Assembly (NCBI GenBank): GCA_033961575.1
Contig: CM066740.1
Span: 59,279,213 to 59,343,212 of the forward strand
Origin: Aselliscus stoliczkanus
Lineage: Eukaryota; Chordata; Mammalia; Chiroptera; Hipposideridae
Length of the DNA stretch: 64,000 bases
Direction of reading: 5' to 3'
Shown here: one piece after another, positions 29,926 through 45,847 of the stretch
How the letters are laid out: each line of letters starts with the position of its first letter
How positions within the stretch are numbered: position 1 is the stretch's first letter
Notes under the pieces: generated by a model
What the model was told of the DNA's origin: nothing
What the model saw: the letters and a program-made list of their open reading frames with translations, nothing else
Database searches by the model: none
Program-made: the position numbers and the translations under genes

Positions 29926-30469
29926 GTTTTTTTTCTGAAATAAACACTTTTTTAAATTAGCTTCAGGTATACACGCAGTGCAATAGTTATACTTTTTAAC
30001 CCCACAAAATGACAACACTCCTCCCCCAAATCTCCACCCCACTCCTCCCCCCCATATCATATATGTAATAGATATTACATATGTAATAGATATTACAATT
30101 CCTTTGACTCCCTTCTACTGTATAATCCATAACCTGTGACTATCTATATATCAATTAGAGTTGGCATACAATATTATACAACATCAGTTTCAGGTATACA
30201 GTGCAGTGATCAAGCCTCTACTCCATCCATGAAGTGGTCTCCCTAACAACACATGTGACCATCTGACACCCACAAAATATTTACAACATTATTATATTCC
30301 CCTAACTGTCTTTCATATCTCTGTGGCAACATTGTAGTTACCTATTTATGCTGTCTAATCCCTTCCCCTTGTCCTGTATCCCCACCTCCTCCCAACTAGC
30401 AATCCTGTTTTCTTCTATATCTATGAGACTGTTTCTGTTTACTTTGCTCGTTCATTCAGTTTTTCAGAT

Positions 30470-34100
<3,631 letters not shown>

Positions 34101-34104
34101 GTCT

Positions 34105-35499
34105 TTTGAGCTGAGTGTTATGCGCCAGCTTCCCTCTCAGGCTTGCAGTGAGCTTTCCACAATTAATTGCTGTTTGCTCTGGAACCGTGGTAACTACCAA
34201 AAAAAAAAAATCTTCCCAGGTTGTTGCAGGTTGTCTGGTACTGCAAAAATTCCCTCTGTGGCCTGCAGAGATGTGGGCCAGACATCGGGGCTCAGGGTAC
34301 CTCTGGCAACACACATCTAGGTGGGTGGGGCAGGTCCCCAATGCACCACTTGATGTGATCAGTGGCCCCCACCACGTCAGAGCAGCATGCACTCTGCACC
34401 AGCAATCTGCCCACACAAACTCGCCAGGAAATCCTGATCGGATCATGCAGGTGCACAGCTCCCTGCCCAACACTTTCAGGAAAACTCCCCATCTCAGCCT
34501 GTCCCAATCAACTGCCCACAGATCAGGCTAAGCAGCCCAACAGTCAATCCCCAGCCTGGCAACTCTGCACAAACAGTGCAGAGAGCTGGGACCCAAGGCA
34601 GCTCGCGCACTCCTGAGTCTCAGTGAACAGTCTGATGCCGCTGGACAGCATCCGCACTGCATTTCCCTGGTTACACAGCACAAGCAGGGCAGAGGGTGGG
34701 GATCCAAGGCCACTTGTGCACTCCTGGGTCTCAGTCAGCAGCCTGATGGAGTCGGAGGGCACCCGCCCAGCGTTTCTCTGACAACGCAGCACAAGCAGGG
34801 CGGAGGGTGGGAATCCAAGTCTGCATGCACACGCACGCACACACACACTCCTGCGCTAATTCCACCAGATCAATGGGATCCCGCATCTGATCTTCTGTGG
34901 GAGGGCCCAACCCTGAAAAAAATGGCACCCTCCTGTACACCACTGGTGTCCAAGCTCCACACCAGGGAAACAGTGGTCCCAAAACCTCCTGTTTCTGCAC
35001 CAAAGGTGCTCAGTTCAGTCCTCCCCTCAGGAGCCTAGGCCCAACTCACAGAGCTACTCCCTCCAATAGGAACTGGGTGAGTGTTCACTGGCAAGCAAAC
35101 CTGTGCACCAGTCCTTATGGTTCTCCAGCCTCCCTCAGCCTCACTGAGCCAAGCAAAGTGAGTCCTCTCCAATTTCTACTGGCCGCTATTGTAGGACTCC
35201 TCTTGCTGGCAAAGCAACTCTGGGCTAATGAGCTTGTTGTGGGGTCGGAGGGTCTCTCCCCAACTGGAGAAGCCTCCCCACAGCTGGGGTGTCCATCATG
35301 GGGCTTGCCCAATCTCATCTGTGCTCCTTCTACAAGACTTGACGTGGCCTCCTTTTTAGGTCTTCGTTTAGAAGTTCTGTTCATCTAGTGTTCAGGGGAC
35401 TTGCGAGGTTAAATGTTGTATAAAGTATTTGTAATTTTGATGTGATCCTGGGAGTCAGTTGGGAAAGCGTCCGTCTACTCCGCCATCTTACTGGAACCC
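34105..35499 (-). promoter_or_regulatory. L1-C 5' UTR with tandem monomers, joined to ORF2
   Basis: Begins GGGGTTCCAGTAAGATGGCG on the minus strand, containing the YY1-like AAGATGGCGG (about 35481-35490). Two monomers of about 110 bp lie at about 34595-34830 (TCTCAGT-A-CAG, GTTTCTCTGACAACGCAG, GCAGGGCGGAGGGTGGG in plus reading). It runs straight into ORF2 sequence with no ORF1. Confidence 0.8.
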
Positions 35500-35512
35500 C
35501 TGATTCAGTCTT

Positions 35513-35690
35513 AATAGGTTTATATTTCTAGGAATTTATCAATTTTCCTAGGTTATCCAATTTAATGGTATATAATTGTTCATAATAATCTCATGATCTT
35601 AGGCATTTCTGTAGTTTCAGTTATAAAGTCTCCTCTTTCATATTTGATTTTATCTATTTGAGTCTCCTCTCTTTTTTCTAAGATCGTATA
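35513..35690 (-). repeat. L1-H continuation after the L1-C insertion
   Basis: The sequence TTTATATTTCTAGGAATTTA and following match the L1 region before the reverse-transcriptase core, read in reverse. It joins directly to the sequence ending at 29800 once L1-C and one duplication copy are removed. Confidence 0.75.
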
Positions 35691-36589
35691 TCTAACTGTT
35701 AACACCCAGTGAATTTAACTTTGATATGATAATGTTATCTAAAAGAGTCCATATTCAGATTCTTCCCTTGCCCCCAAATATACCTTTTTTCTGTTGTTTT
35801 TTGTTTGTTTGTTTGTTTCATTATAAGATCCTGAATCCAACAGTGGATTGTTCTTGTTTTGGGTCATCACTTTCATTTAGTCTTCTTTACTCTAGAATAG
35901 TTCTTTTTTTTGTTTTTTTCCCCTATGCCATTGATATTTTTGAGGAGTCCAGGGATGCTAGCTTGTTGATTCTGCCATAATATGGGTTTGACTGATAATT
36001 GTCTCATAGTAGGTTTCAGGTTAAGTATTTTGGCATGAACCCTACAAGGGAGATGTTGTGCATGTTCTAATTTTTCTGGTCAGTAGGAATCAAATCAATT
36101 AAATATCAATATATTGACACTTTTGCACTATCTTAAAATTAATGCAAAATGATCTCGCCATTAATTCTACCAACAACAAACTTATTAAGAAAATTTCCAG
36201 ATTCATTTTTTTTTGGTCCCTAAAATATATCCTATAAAAAGTGTAGAATCAGAGAATCAGAGCATCATGAATTAATTCTATTTTCTATAGGGTTAGGTGG
36301 TGTGCGAGATACTAAGTTGAGTTCATTTTATCCTGTAGATTTTACTTTTTTAATAATTTGAAAGCAGTTTTGAATATGTAAATTTTAAGTGATTCAATAT
36401 TATATCAAAAGATGTATGAGAAAAAGCCTTGTGCTCATTCCTGTTTCATCTCACTTCCACCCACCTCTGTTTGTAAAAAATCGCATTAATATCTGTTTTA
36501 TCCTTTTCATGTTTGTTTGGCAGAAATGTATGCTTGTGTGTGTGCCATTTATATTTATATATTTATATTTATGAAAAACTTTAAAAATA
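35691..36589. other. Unassigned AT-rich sequence, perhaps an old repeat
   Basis: I recognise no gene. The stretch 35920-36080 (ATGCCATTGATATTTTTGAG, AATATGGGTTTGACTGATAA, AGGTTTCAGGTTAAGTATTT) resembles a common old mammalian repeat that I cannot name. Confidence 0.4.
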
Positions 36590-37140
36590 TACAATGAATA
36601 TACTTTTACTTTTCTTTCATAAAAGATAGTATACAGTGTATATTCTTTTACATATCAACTTTTTTTCTTCAATGATATATATCTTTTTAATTATTCCATA
36701 ACATACTATAGAAATGATCCCTGAAAGAAACAAGACAAACAAATAAAGAAACAAAAACTCACAGACACAGGCAATTAGTTAGTGGTTACCGGAGGGTAAG
36801 GTGGGGGGATGGTAGACGAGGGTAAACTGGGTCAAATACATGGTGATGGAAGAAGAACTGACTCTGGGTGGTGAACACAATGTGATATATCGATAATGTA
36901 TTACAGAATCGTATACTTGAAACCTATGTATGTAATTTTATTTACCATTGTCACCCCAATAAATTTCAATAAAAAAATTATTCCATAACAATGCATAGAG
37001 ATTTCCCTCACTCTTTGTTATGGTTGCATACTATGCCACTGGGTAGATACAATGTTGCTTATTCAACCTTGTAAGGACAGACATTTAGGAAACTTTCAAG
37101 ATTTTGTGATTACAAATAATGCCACAATAAACAATATTGT
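36590..37140 (-). repeat. Old minus-strand L1 ORF2 C-terminal fragment, split
   Basis: On either side of the insertion at 36704-36975 the sequence reads as the reverse of the ORF2 C terminus: ATTATTCCATAACA on the left; GGACAGACATTTAGG, then AATAATGCCACAATAAACAA on the right. Very decayed. Confidence 0.6.
36704..36975 (+). repeat. 5'-truncated L1 3' end with target-site duplication
   Basis: A 272-bp plus-strand L1 3' UTR piece: GGGTGGTGAACACAATGTGA, ATTACAGAATCGTATACTTG, then CCATTGTCACCCCAATAAAT and an A-rich end. AATTATTCCATAACA flanks it (36689-36703 and 36976-36990), a perfect 15-bp duplication. Confidence 0.85.
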
Positions 37141-37149
37141 GTGATGTGT

Positions 37150-37735
37150 GGACAGTCTTCTAATAATGACTAAAAAGCCATTACCAATTAAAAAGATACA
37201 CTCAACTACATAAAAATAAAATAAAAAATTCAGCATGCCAAAACAAATGAGCAATGACCAATGAGAGAAGGCAAATTCATAGAAAAATATGTACAATCTC
37301 TATCACACAATGGAGCTAATCTCTCTAATATGTAGGTAATTCTCCTCATTTAAGGAAACAAGGAACATCAATAGAAGAGTGGCCAAAATACATAAAAAGA
37401 CAGTTCATTGTAAATGATGTGCAAATGGTCCATAAACATATGAAAAGATGTTTTCAGCCTATCTGATACCAAGAGTAAGGTAAACTAAAATGACACTGAG
37501 AAACAAATTTCCATGTGTCAGGCAGACGGAACTTCAGAAGCTTTACAACACATTCTGAGGAGAGGGTGGTGGAGAGATTTGTCTTTTCATACATTGTTCG
37601 TGGGAGAGCAGAAAGGCACATACCTTACTGAAGGAATACAACAAAAATTAGCACAATTTTATGTGCCTGTACTTCTTGCCCATCAATCCACATCAAAGAT
37701 TTATCCTGAAGTTTCACCTCCACAACCATGTTATT
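37150..37735 (+). repeat. Ancient plus-strand L1 ORF2 C-terminal fragment
   Basis: Decayed landmarks of the ORF2 tail in order: AAAATACATAAAAAGACAGT, CATATGAAAAGATGTTTTCA, ACATTGTTCGTGGGAGAGCA (the 'LHTLLVG'-like stretch) and ATCAAAGATTTATCCTGAAG. No open frame. Confidence 0.65.
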
Positions 37736-38315
37736 AAATTGAAAAGATGCTATTTAAAAATTTTCACAAATAGTATTATATTTAAGCTATGTGAGATGTA
37801 TACCATGATTTCTTTGAATGAGTGCTGAGTTTTATTGTCTTTCAGTTAAAACACTGGGAGAAAATGTTCATTTCTGATGGTACAATAGATTATGAGAAAC
37901 ATATTTTTAACTCCTTCAAAGATATTAGTTTAGTATGACTCCAGGTTTCATCAAATAACAAGGAAAATCAGTTTTAAATACTATCTTGATATGTACATTT
38001 TAAACAATGTGTCCAACCATCTTGGAGCATATTGTGTCTTTTAGTGAGGGAAACTCTTAAGGCTCATCCCATGGCTCATTTGAATGGATAAGCATTTAAT
38101 TGACTGTAGTCTGTTGTGATCTCTTTTCAGAAAACAATTTTATAATTTTTTTCCCATTTAAAAACTTAGTGTCCTCACAGATATTTTAATGAGAATAGCG
38201 GAACAAATTAATTTTTTCAAAGTTTGTTGTAATGGCTGTTTCAACTACCTGTTATATCTGTGTAATAAGCCACCCTAAAACTTAGAGGCTTAAAAGAAAA
38301 CAATGTATTTATTTA
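37736..38315. other. No gene; old repeat fragment at 38235-38310
   Basis: Mostly unassigned. At 38250-38300 TATATCTGTGTAATAAGCCACC and AACTTAGAGGCTTAAAAGA resemble the start of the LTR-like repeat at 13201; the MITE at 38316 interrupts this fragment. Confidence 0.45.
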
Positions 38316-38533
38316 CAGAGGGTGCCCCGCCAAAAAAGTGTACACATTTTAAGAAAGGAAAAAACTATTAAAATTGTAATACTCAGTATATGCCGATAAC
38401 AAAAAATGAATACAAGTCACCTTTGTCTTCGGCAATTAAAAAAGGTGCTCAAAGTGGTTACTATCAGCATAATTTTAATACAGTATTTTTTCTTTCTTAA
38501 AATGTGTATACATTTTTTTTTTGGCATCCTCTG
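38316..38533. mobile_element. Tc1/mariner-type MITE with long terminal inverted repeats
   Basis: The left end CAGAGGGTGCCCCGCCAAAA continues GTGTACACATTTTAAGAAAG. The right end, read in reverse, is CAGAGGATGCCAAAAAAAAA then TGTATACACATTTTAAGAAAG. These inverted repeats span about 47 bp. TA flanks both sides (38314-38315 and 38534-38535), the mariner-type target duplication. The 218-bp element has no coding capacity. Confidence 0.85.
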
Positions 38534-38535
38534 TA

Positions 38536-40559
38536 TTTATTCATCATCCAGCCAGGTACACAGGATCGAGGATGTTCCTTGATGAGACACAGTTGTGCTT
38601 CCTTCATCCATTGCTTTCTGCAGATCTTGATTGTGTCTTCTACTCTCGTGGCCATTCCTGGTACAAATGGCTATGCCTGTCAGCCTGCTTTTTGCACATA
38701 GAAAATTTAGAGCCCTTAGGCCTCTTTTTTTTTTTTTTTGACTTGTTCTTGTCCATTTTAGTCCAAGCTCTTGATACTTTGTCCAAAGTCATTCTCTTAA
38801 AAACTTTTTGGGTTTTCCATGAATATTTGGGGGGTTTACTCTCATCCATAAACTCTCATCCATAATTCTTGCCAAACAAACCTCTTTCTACTTTGTATCA
38901 AACTAATATATGTCAATATCCTTAAGAATCTAGAAGGCATTTTTGTCTTACTGAGAGGGTATAGTATACTACCATAAATCTTTCAGAGATTCAACAGGCA
39001 TCTTACATCTACATCCTTGGTTTGCTTTTTACCTTAAGGTCATATTTTACTCAATATACCTGGCTTTTATCCTTGCCATGAGGCGATATCTCATTTTGCA
39101 AATCTTTTACTCCAGAGAAACTGTCCAGGGCCTTCTATATTTCCTCTAGGTTTTGCTTGCATACTTTATACTTCTTTCCTTAGCTTATCTGGCTCACGAT
39201 ATTTTATTGCATGTTGCTGAAAGAAGCCAAATGACATACTAAACATCTGCTCAGAAATATTCTTAACTAAATACACAAATTCATTAGGTACATTTTCTAT
39301 GTTTTCATTACCATAGGCAACGGTATTGCCAAAATTCTGCCTCTACATAACAAGGATTGTTCTGTATCCAGCTTTAATTTGTAATTTCTTTATTGCTTCT
39401 ACTGACAGTTTCCTTGTCATCCTGCCAGTCTTTGCCATCAGGTCATTTCTAGTGCCAAGGATACATGTCTTAGGGCTTTTATTTATATACTTACTTAACA
39501 GCAGTATCCTAGTTTCAGGTACAAATTTCTGTTTTAGTTACTTATTTCGGTGTAAGAAACTACTCTTGAACCTAATGACTTAGAACAACAACCATTTATT
39601 TGCTCATGATCTGCAGTCAGTGTAAGGTTTGGTGGGATTGGATTACCTCTGCTCCTGGTGGTGTTGTCTGGAGTCACTCATGAGCATGGAAGACCCAATA
39701 TGGCTTCACTTTCATATTTGATGCCTCAGCTGGATGGCTGGGAGAGCTTTCTTTAATCTCTCATTCTCCAGAGCCTCTCTCCACATGGTCTCTCTCTGTA
39801 GGAGGGTAACTGTACTGTTTTACACTAATGGCTTCCAAGGGGGCAAACACAAAAGCTGCAAGGTTCATGAAGTCTTATGCTGTGGAACTGGCACAAAGTT
39901 ACTTCCAGCACATTTTTTTTCAGTAAAGGCAAGTCACAGGTCCATCCCAGAATCCACATGAGAGAGGATATGGAGACCACCCGTTGGTAAGAGGAGTGAC
40001 AAAGAATTGTGGCCAGTTTTAATCCACTATAGTTATGGAATTTGATCATCCTTAAGGAAAAACTCTCTGATACATGGTTTATCCACCATAAAGTGATGAT
40101 CTGTATAAAAGGCATCCACTACTAGAAGGTTAAGTCTCTAGTCATTCAACCTCAAAGTCAATTGCTCCCCTAACTTCGAATTGGACATCTAGCCTATTGT
40201 CTACCGTTGACCAGTCTTCTGCTCTCCTTTTCTTGTCATGGCACTTACACTCATCCATTTCCCCTTTTATCTCCACCCCCACAGTGGCTTTCACTTTGGT
40301 TCACTTTATAAAGGCCTCTGGGAAACCAAAATTAAAAGCCACATCAAAATATTATATGTCCATTAGATAGATGTAGTTAGATAGAGGTGTGGGAGCATGT
40401 GGACATGAAAATGCATTTTTTATTTCACCCAATATTGATTTCAGCAATGATATGCTATGCTTTAATTTACTTGACTATGTCACCAAGATTATATAAAGTA
40501 GTACAAAGCATTTTAATGTAGTTATTTCATATAGTAACTTTTTAAAATAGGTAAAACTA
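38536..40559. other. No gene; LTR-like repeat fragment at about 39534-39790
   Basis: Two kilobases without convincing coding sequence. The block 39534-39600 (TTAGTTACTTATTTCGGTGT, AACCTAATGACTTAGAACAA) and its continuation resemble the repeat at 13201-13983. The remainder is unassigned. Confidence 0.45.
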
Positions 40560-40745
40560 AACCATTAAAATTCCAGCTTTAAAAACGAACTTATCAGTTT
40601 AATGCCCACAAAACTAATTAGTTAGAATAATTAATTAGTTATTTATTAATTTTTCATTAGTCAAAATATTAATTACTTGATTATTTATTAGTTAATTAGC
40701 TAACCAATTAGTATGAATTAGTATTTACCAATGAATTAGAAATTT
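40560..40745. repeat. AT-rich, locally palindromic low-complexity DNA
   Basis: Dense in TTAATTAGTT and AATTAGTTATTTATTAATTT words on both strands, able to form several short hairpins. No element ends seen. Confidence 0.7.
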
Positions 40746-41032
40746 AACATTCCTTATTGGAAAATAAGAAATGGAGTGCATCTGGTGAATAGCTGGAATT
40801 CAGAGGTGAATTGAGGAATGGGGTAGACATAGAGAAAGGATAAGGATGAGACAAGAATAAAGGATGAGATAAGTATGAGATGATAAATGAAGAGAAATAA
40901 GATTCAGAAAAGCTGAGATTCAAATTTAAGTTAAGGATCAAAGGGAGTTGTGCAAATGACTGTTTACTAAAATATTATTATTATCATCATCATTATTATT
41001 TACATATTTGTCATAGTTTAAAAGAAAAACAC

Positions 41033-41150
41033 AACAGGGCCGGCCACGTGGCGTGGCGGTTAAGCGCTGGATTGGGAAGCCAGTGGCCCCGGTTCGGGTC
41101 CCACTTATGAGGGCCAGAGACACTGCCCTCAAAAAAAAAAAAAAAAAACA
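41033..41150 (+). repeat. tRNA-derived SINE, short type
   Basis: Reads GGGCCGGCCACGTGGCGTGG, GGTTAAGCGCTGGATTGGGA, CCCGGTTCGGGTCCCACTTA (B box) and GAGGGCCAGAGACACTGCCC, followed by a 19-base A run. This is the cleanest copy of the short type. Flanking duplication is uncertain because both sides are A-rich. Confidence 0.9.
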
Positions 41151-41159
41151 ACCTTGGGG

Positions 41160-43280
41160 AAAATGTTCAAGATGGTGGAATAGGTAAACACTAGGACTCC
41201 CACCACTATGATCACATTAAAATTACAACTAAATTATAGATCAATCAATCTCAAAAATCATGTGAAGACTAGCTGAACAGAACCTCTATAATTAAGAATA
41301 TAAAAAAAAGAGGACACATCAAGACTGGTAGGAGGGGCAGAGATGCAAAACAGGCTAACCCCAAATCCACAGGTAGTGGTTGAGCACTGGAAGGCACACC
41401 TCAGTGGTGGAGGTCCTCCTGAAGAGTGAGTGTCCCAACCCCACATTGGGCTTCCCAGCCCAGGAGTACTGTTCTGGAAAGGGAAGTCCCCACAGCATCT
41501 GGCAGTGAAAATCAGCAAGGATTCTGACCATTCGTCCTGGTGAGATGGAAGGTGGCTGGAAACTCAGACATCTTAGATGGTCTGCACACAGACTTACTTG
41601 CTTGCAAGCACTCACCCTGTTCTCTGGTAGAGGGGTGGCAACTAGAGAAACACCAGATACATATGGGGATAAACTGATTGTGTGGCCTCAGGAAGAGGAC
41701 TAGAGGGGCAGCTGCTGTTATCCCTGTGTGAATCTCACCTCAAGTGTGGCCTACAGGAAGGCACCATCTGTCCTGTGTTGAATATACCCCTAAAGGGCCA
41801 AATCTGAGACCTCATTTGTAAAAGCTGTGTACACAACACCATGGTGACTCCGTGGGACTCTGCCCTGCCCAGTTAGTGCAGCACTGCCCAGGGCACTCTT
41901 AGCTCCTGTGCAGCCAGCCCTGCCCTGCAAGCTGCAAGAGGCTTCTATAGTAATGGATGGGTTGTGGTGACCTTGGAAACTTTCAGTGGCAGGTCATCAA
42001 CTTCAGCTTATGCTGAAGCCTTTCTTGGGTGGCTCTCAGGGATCTGTAGATCTGAGGCAAGCAGTGGCTGTCCTCAGTGTTCTCGAGGCATTTTGCAGAG
42101 TGGCAACAGGCTCAGCAATAGTGCAAGAACTGAATCTGCATTAACTTTGTGAGAAACACTGACCACAGATCATGACTCCCTGAGACTCCACCCAACCCAA
42201 CTTAGGCCACATCACCAAGAAGACTGTCAACACTGGTCAAACAGCCCAGCCCATGCACCTAAAGAGGTCCTTTCACCTGCTAAGTCTTACAGCTGCCCAG
42301 CATGTGGCATCAGGCCAAGGGGGGCTCTGGGCCCAATACTGGTGATTGTGGCCTTAGTTCATAGTGAGGACATGCACACATGCGACAGGCCCAACACTGG
42401 CAGCCTCCAACTGCACAGAGCTTTGCAACTTTTACCAGGTGGTCCCAGAAAGGTCACAGGCAAGGCAGAAGTTGGCCTGTGCAAGAGCCCCTTCCAAGAG
42501 GCACAAAAAACAATACACCCAGAGGCCAGCCTCAGACCAAACCAGAGCACTACCTGGTTAGTCCCACAAGTGGCACACCCAAAGGGTGGTCTCAACAGGC
42601 ACAAGAGCCTTTGAGGGCAAAACCCCTTCTGTGGAATCAGTCAACACACAGCAGATTATATGCTATGGGCATAGCCAATCCTCCAAGTCAGTCATCCTGA
42701 GAGTCAGTCCTACCCACTGACATGCCAAAAGCAATCAAAGCTCAACTACAACAAAAGAATACACACAGCACACACAAGAGACACTCTTGGAATACATGGA
42801 CAGGAGATCAGGGGACTGTACCACTGGACCACGCAAGACACCTATTACATAAGGCCACCTGGCACAGACTAAGAGACATAGGAGATCTACCTAATACATA
42901 GATGCAAATGCAGAGATGCACCAGAATGAGGAAACAAAAAAAATGTGAAAAATAAAAGAACAGGGGAAAACTCCAAAAAAAAAAAAACTAAATAAAATGG
43001 AGGTGACCAACTTACCAGAGATAAAGTTTAAAACACTGATTATAAAAATGCTTAAGGAAGTTTGTGAGAACTTCAACAACAAGATAGTAAGCATAAAGGA
43101 CAATGAAACCATAAAAAAAGACCAGTCAGAAATAAAGAATACAATAACTGTAAAAAAGAATTCACTAGAAGGTATCAATAACAGATGAAGCAGAGGATAG
43201 AATTGGTAATTTAGAAAACAAGGTAACAGGAAGCACCCAATTGGAACAACAAAAAGATAAAACATTAAAAACAAAAAAGA
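41160..43280 (+). mobile_element. L1-E: 5' part (5' UTR and start of ORF1)
   Basis: The L1 5' end contains TTCAAGATGGTGGAATAGGT (a variant YY1-like site at about 41168-41187). The 5' UTR follows and resembles that of L1-A (CACTGACATGCCAAAAGCAATC near 42715). The ORF1 coiled-coil region (about 42925-43278) has PEIKFKTLIIKMLKE and SEIKNTI. It is cut by L1-D at 43281 and resumes at 50283. Confidence 0.87.
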
Positions 43281-43969
43281 GGAGTTCCGGTAAGATGGCA
43301 GAATGGACGGACCCACTCCGAACTGCCTCACAGGATCACATCAAAATTACAAATGATTTATGCAACATTTAACCTCGGAAGTCCCCTGAAAATTAGATGA
43401 ACAGAACCTCTAAACGAAGGACCTAAAGAGGAGGCCTCGTCAAGTCTGGTAGGAGGGGTACAGACAAGAGAGGGCGAGCCCCATGAGGGACGTGCCAGCT
43501 GTGTGGGGAGGCTTATGCGGTTGGGGGAGAGACCCTCTGGCCCCACACTGAGCTCACTAGCCCAGAGTTCCTTTGCCAGGAAGAGGAGTTCTACAATAGC
43601 AGACAGTAGAAATTAGTGAGGACTCTCTTTGCTCAGCTCGGCGAGGTTGAGGGCAGCTGGAGAACCAGTAGGGCTGGAGCATGGATTTACTCGCCAGTGA
43701 GCACTCACTCAGTTCCTGCAGGAGAGAGTAGCTGTGTGAGCTGAGCCCAGGAGCCTGTGGGGATGGACTGAACTGAGCACCTTTGGTGAAGAAGCTGGAA
43801 GTTTTTGGACCATTGTTCCAGTGGTGCGGAGCTTGCATAGGAGCGGTGTACAGGAGGGTGCCATTTTGTCAGGGTTGGGCCCTCCCACAGAGGGTCAGAT
43901 CTGGGATCCCATTGGTCTGGTGAACTTGGCAGAGGAGTGCGTGCATGTGTGTGTGCCTATGCATGCGGC

Positions 43970-44330
43970 CTTGGATCCCCACCCTCCGCCTTGCTTGTGC
44001 TGCGTTGCCAGGGAAACACCTGACAGGTGCCCTCCGACTCCATCAGGCTGCTCACTGAGACACAGGTGTGCGCAATCCACCTTGGGTCGCCACCCTCCAC
44101 CCTGCTTGTGCTGCGTTTCCAAGGAAACGTGTGGTGGGTGACTCTGGCTCCATCAGGCTGCTCACTGAGATGTGGGAGTGCGCAAGCTGCCTTGGATCCC
44201 CACCATCCGCCCTGCTTGTGCTGCATTGCCAGGGAAATGCAGGGCAGGTGCTCTCCAGCTGCATCAGTCTGTTCACTGAGACTCAAGAGTGCACGAGCCC
44301 ACTTAGGTCCCCACTCTCTGCACTGTTTGT
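43970..44330 (+). repeat. Tandem monomers (about 110 bp) in the L1-D 5' UTR
   Basis: Three full units and a partial start at about 43970, 44081, 44191 and 44302, each beginning near CTTGGATCCCCACC, followed by CCGCC-TGCTTGTGCTGC, T-CCAGGGAAA and CATCAGGCTGCTCACTGAGA. L1-B, L1-C and L1-G show about two related units. Confidence 0.85.
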
Positions 44331-44919
44331 GCAGAGTTACAAGGTTGGGGATTGGCTGTTGTGCTGCCTAGCCTAATCTGCGGGCAGTTGATTGGGACAG
44401 GCTGAGATGCAGAGTTTTCCTGAGAGTGTTGAGGAGGGAGCTGTGCACCTGCGTGATCTGAACGAGACTTTCCTGGCGAGTTTGTGTGGACTGATTGCTG
44501 GTGCAGAGTGCATGCTGTTCTGACTTGGTGGGGGCCAATGACCACATCAAATGGTGCCTTGGGGCCCTGTTCCACCCATCTAGAGCTGTGTTGCCAGAGG
44601 CACCCTGAGCCCCCGGTACCTGGCTGACATCTCAACAGGCCACAGAGGGTTTTTTTTGTTTGTTTTTTTTTTGCAGTAGTGGACAACCTGCAACAACCTG
44701 TGAAGATATTTTTTTTTTTTTGGTAGACAGCACGGTTCCAGAGCACACAGCAGCTAATTGTGGAAAGCTCACTGCAACCCTGAGTAACTGGTCTGCAGAT
44801 TAAAGAGGACGGAGAGCACCCACAACTCTTTCTTTTTTTTTTCTCTCTTTTTTTTTCGTTTCTCTTCTTTCTACGTGATCTATCTAATGCATCGAAGCAT
44901 CCACAGAACGACAGCCAGA

Positions 44920-45817
44920 ATGAAAAAACAAAGAAACATGTCACAAGTAAAAGATCAGAAGAAAACTTTAGAAATGGAAATAAATGAAACAGAGGGATCC
45001 AAACTTTCAGAGACAGAGTTTAGAAAACTGATGATAAGAATATTTAAGGAACTTAGAGAGGACATAAAGAAGGATAGGGAAACCATAAAACAACCAGTTG
45101 GAACTAAAGAATACAATAACTGAAATGAAGAACACACGCGAAGGAATCACCAGTAGAATAGATGAAGCAGAGGAGCGACTCAGCGAATTAGAAGAAAAAA
45201 TAGCAGAAATCACCCAGCTGGAGCAACAAAAATAAAAAAACAATAAAAAAGAATGAAAATAGCTTAAGAGAACTCTGGGACAACATGAAACGGAACAACC
45301 TTCGAGTCATAGGAATACCAGAGGAGAAGAGAAGAAGCAAGGGATTGAGAATGTTTTTAAAAAAATAATGACTGAAAACTTCCCTACCCTGGTGAAGGAA
45401 ATCGACATACAAGCCCAGGATGTACAGAGAGTTTCATACAGGATGAACCTAAACAGGCCCACACCAAGACACATCATAGTTAAAATGGCAAAGCTTAAAG
45501 ACAAAGACAGAATCCTAAAAGCAGCAAGAGAAAGACAGCAGGTTACATACAAAGGAGCTCCTATTAGACTAATGGCTGACTTTTCTTCAGAAACTCTGCA
45601 GGCCAGAAGGGAATGGCAGGAGATATTCAAAGTGACACAAAATAAAGGCCTACAACCAAGATTGCTCTACCCAGCATGGCTAACACTAAAAATTGAAGGA
45701 GAGATAAAGAGCTTCTCAGAAAAGAATAAGCTTAAGGAGTTCATTACCACCAAGCCAGCATTACAGGAAATGTTAAAAGGGCTTTTTTTAAACAGAAGAA
45801 AGGGGAAAACAAGCTAA
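44920..45817 (+). pseudogene. L1 ORF1 (L1-D), frameshifted
   Basis: ATG at 44920-44922 opens MKKQRNMSQVKDQKKTLEME. The coiled-coil start is intact to RETIKQP (about 45090), where a frameshift ends the frame at 45123. A middle part with heptads is readable in other frames. From 45368 a 149-codon frame covers the RNA-recognition and C-terminal domains: MTENFPTLVKEIDIQAQDVQ, RPTPRHIIVKMAKLKDKDR, ARERQQVTYKG, ARREWQEIFKVTQNKGLQPR and the end at 45817. Length and domain order are normal for ORF1p. Confidence 0.9.
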
Positions 45818-45847
45818 CCCAGGAAGACAAGAAATGCAAATAACAAA

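Noticed and set aside
43970..44330. CRISPR-like array in the repeated segment
   Set aside because: Units are about 110 bp, directly adjacent and imperfect, with no unique spacers; this is an L1 5' UTR in a mammalian genome.
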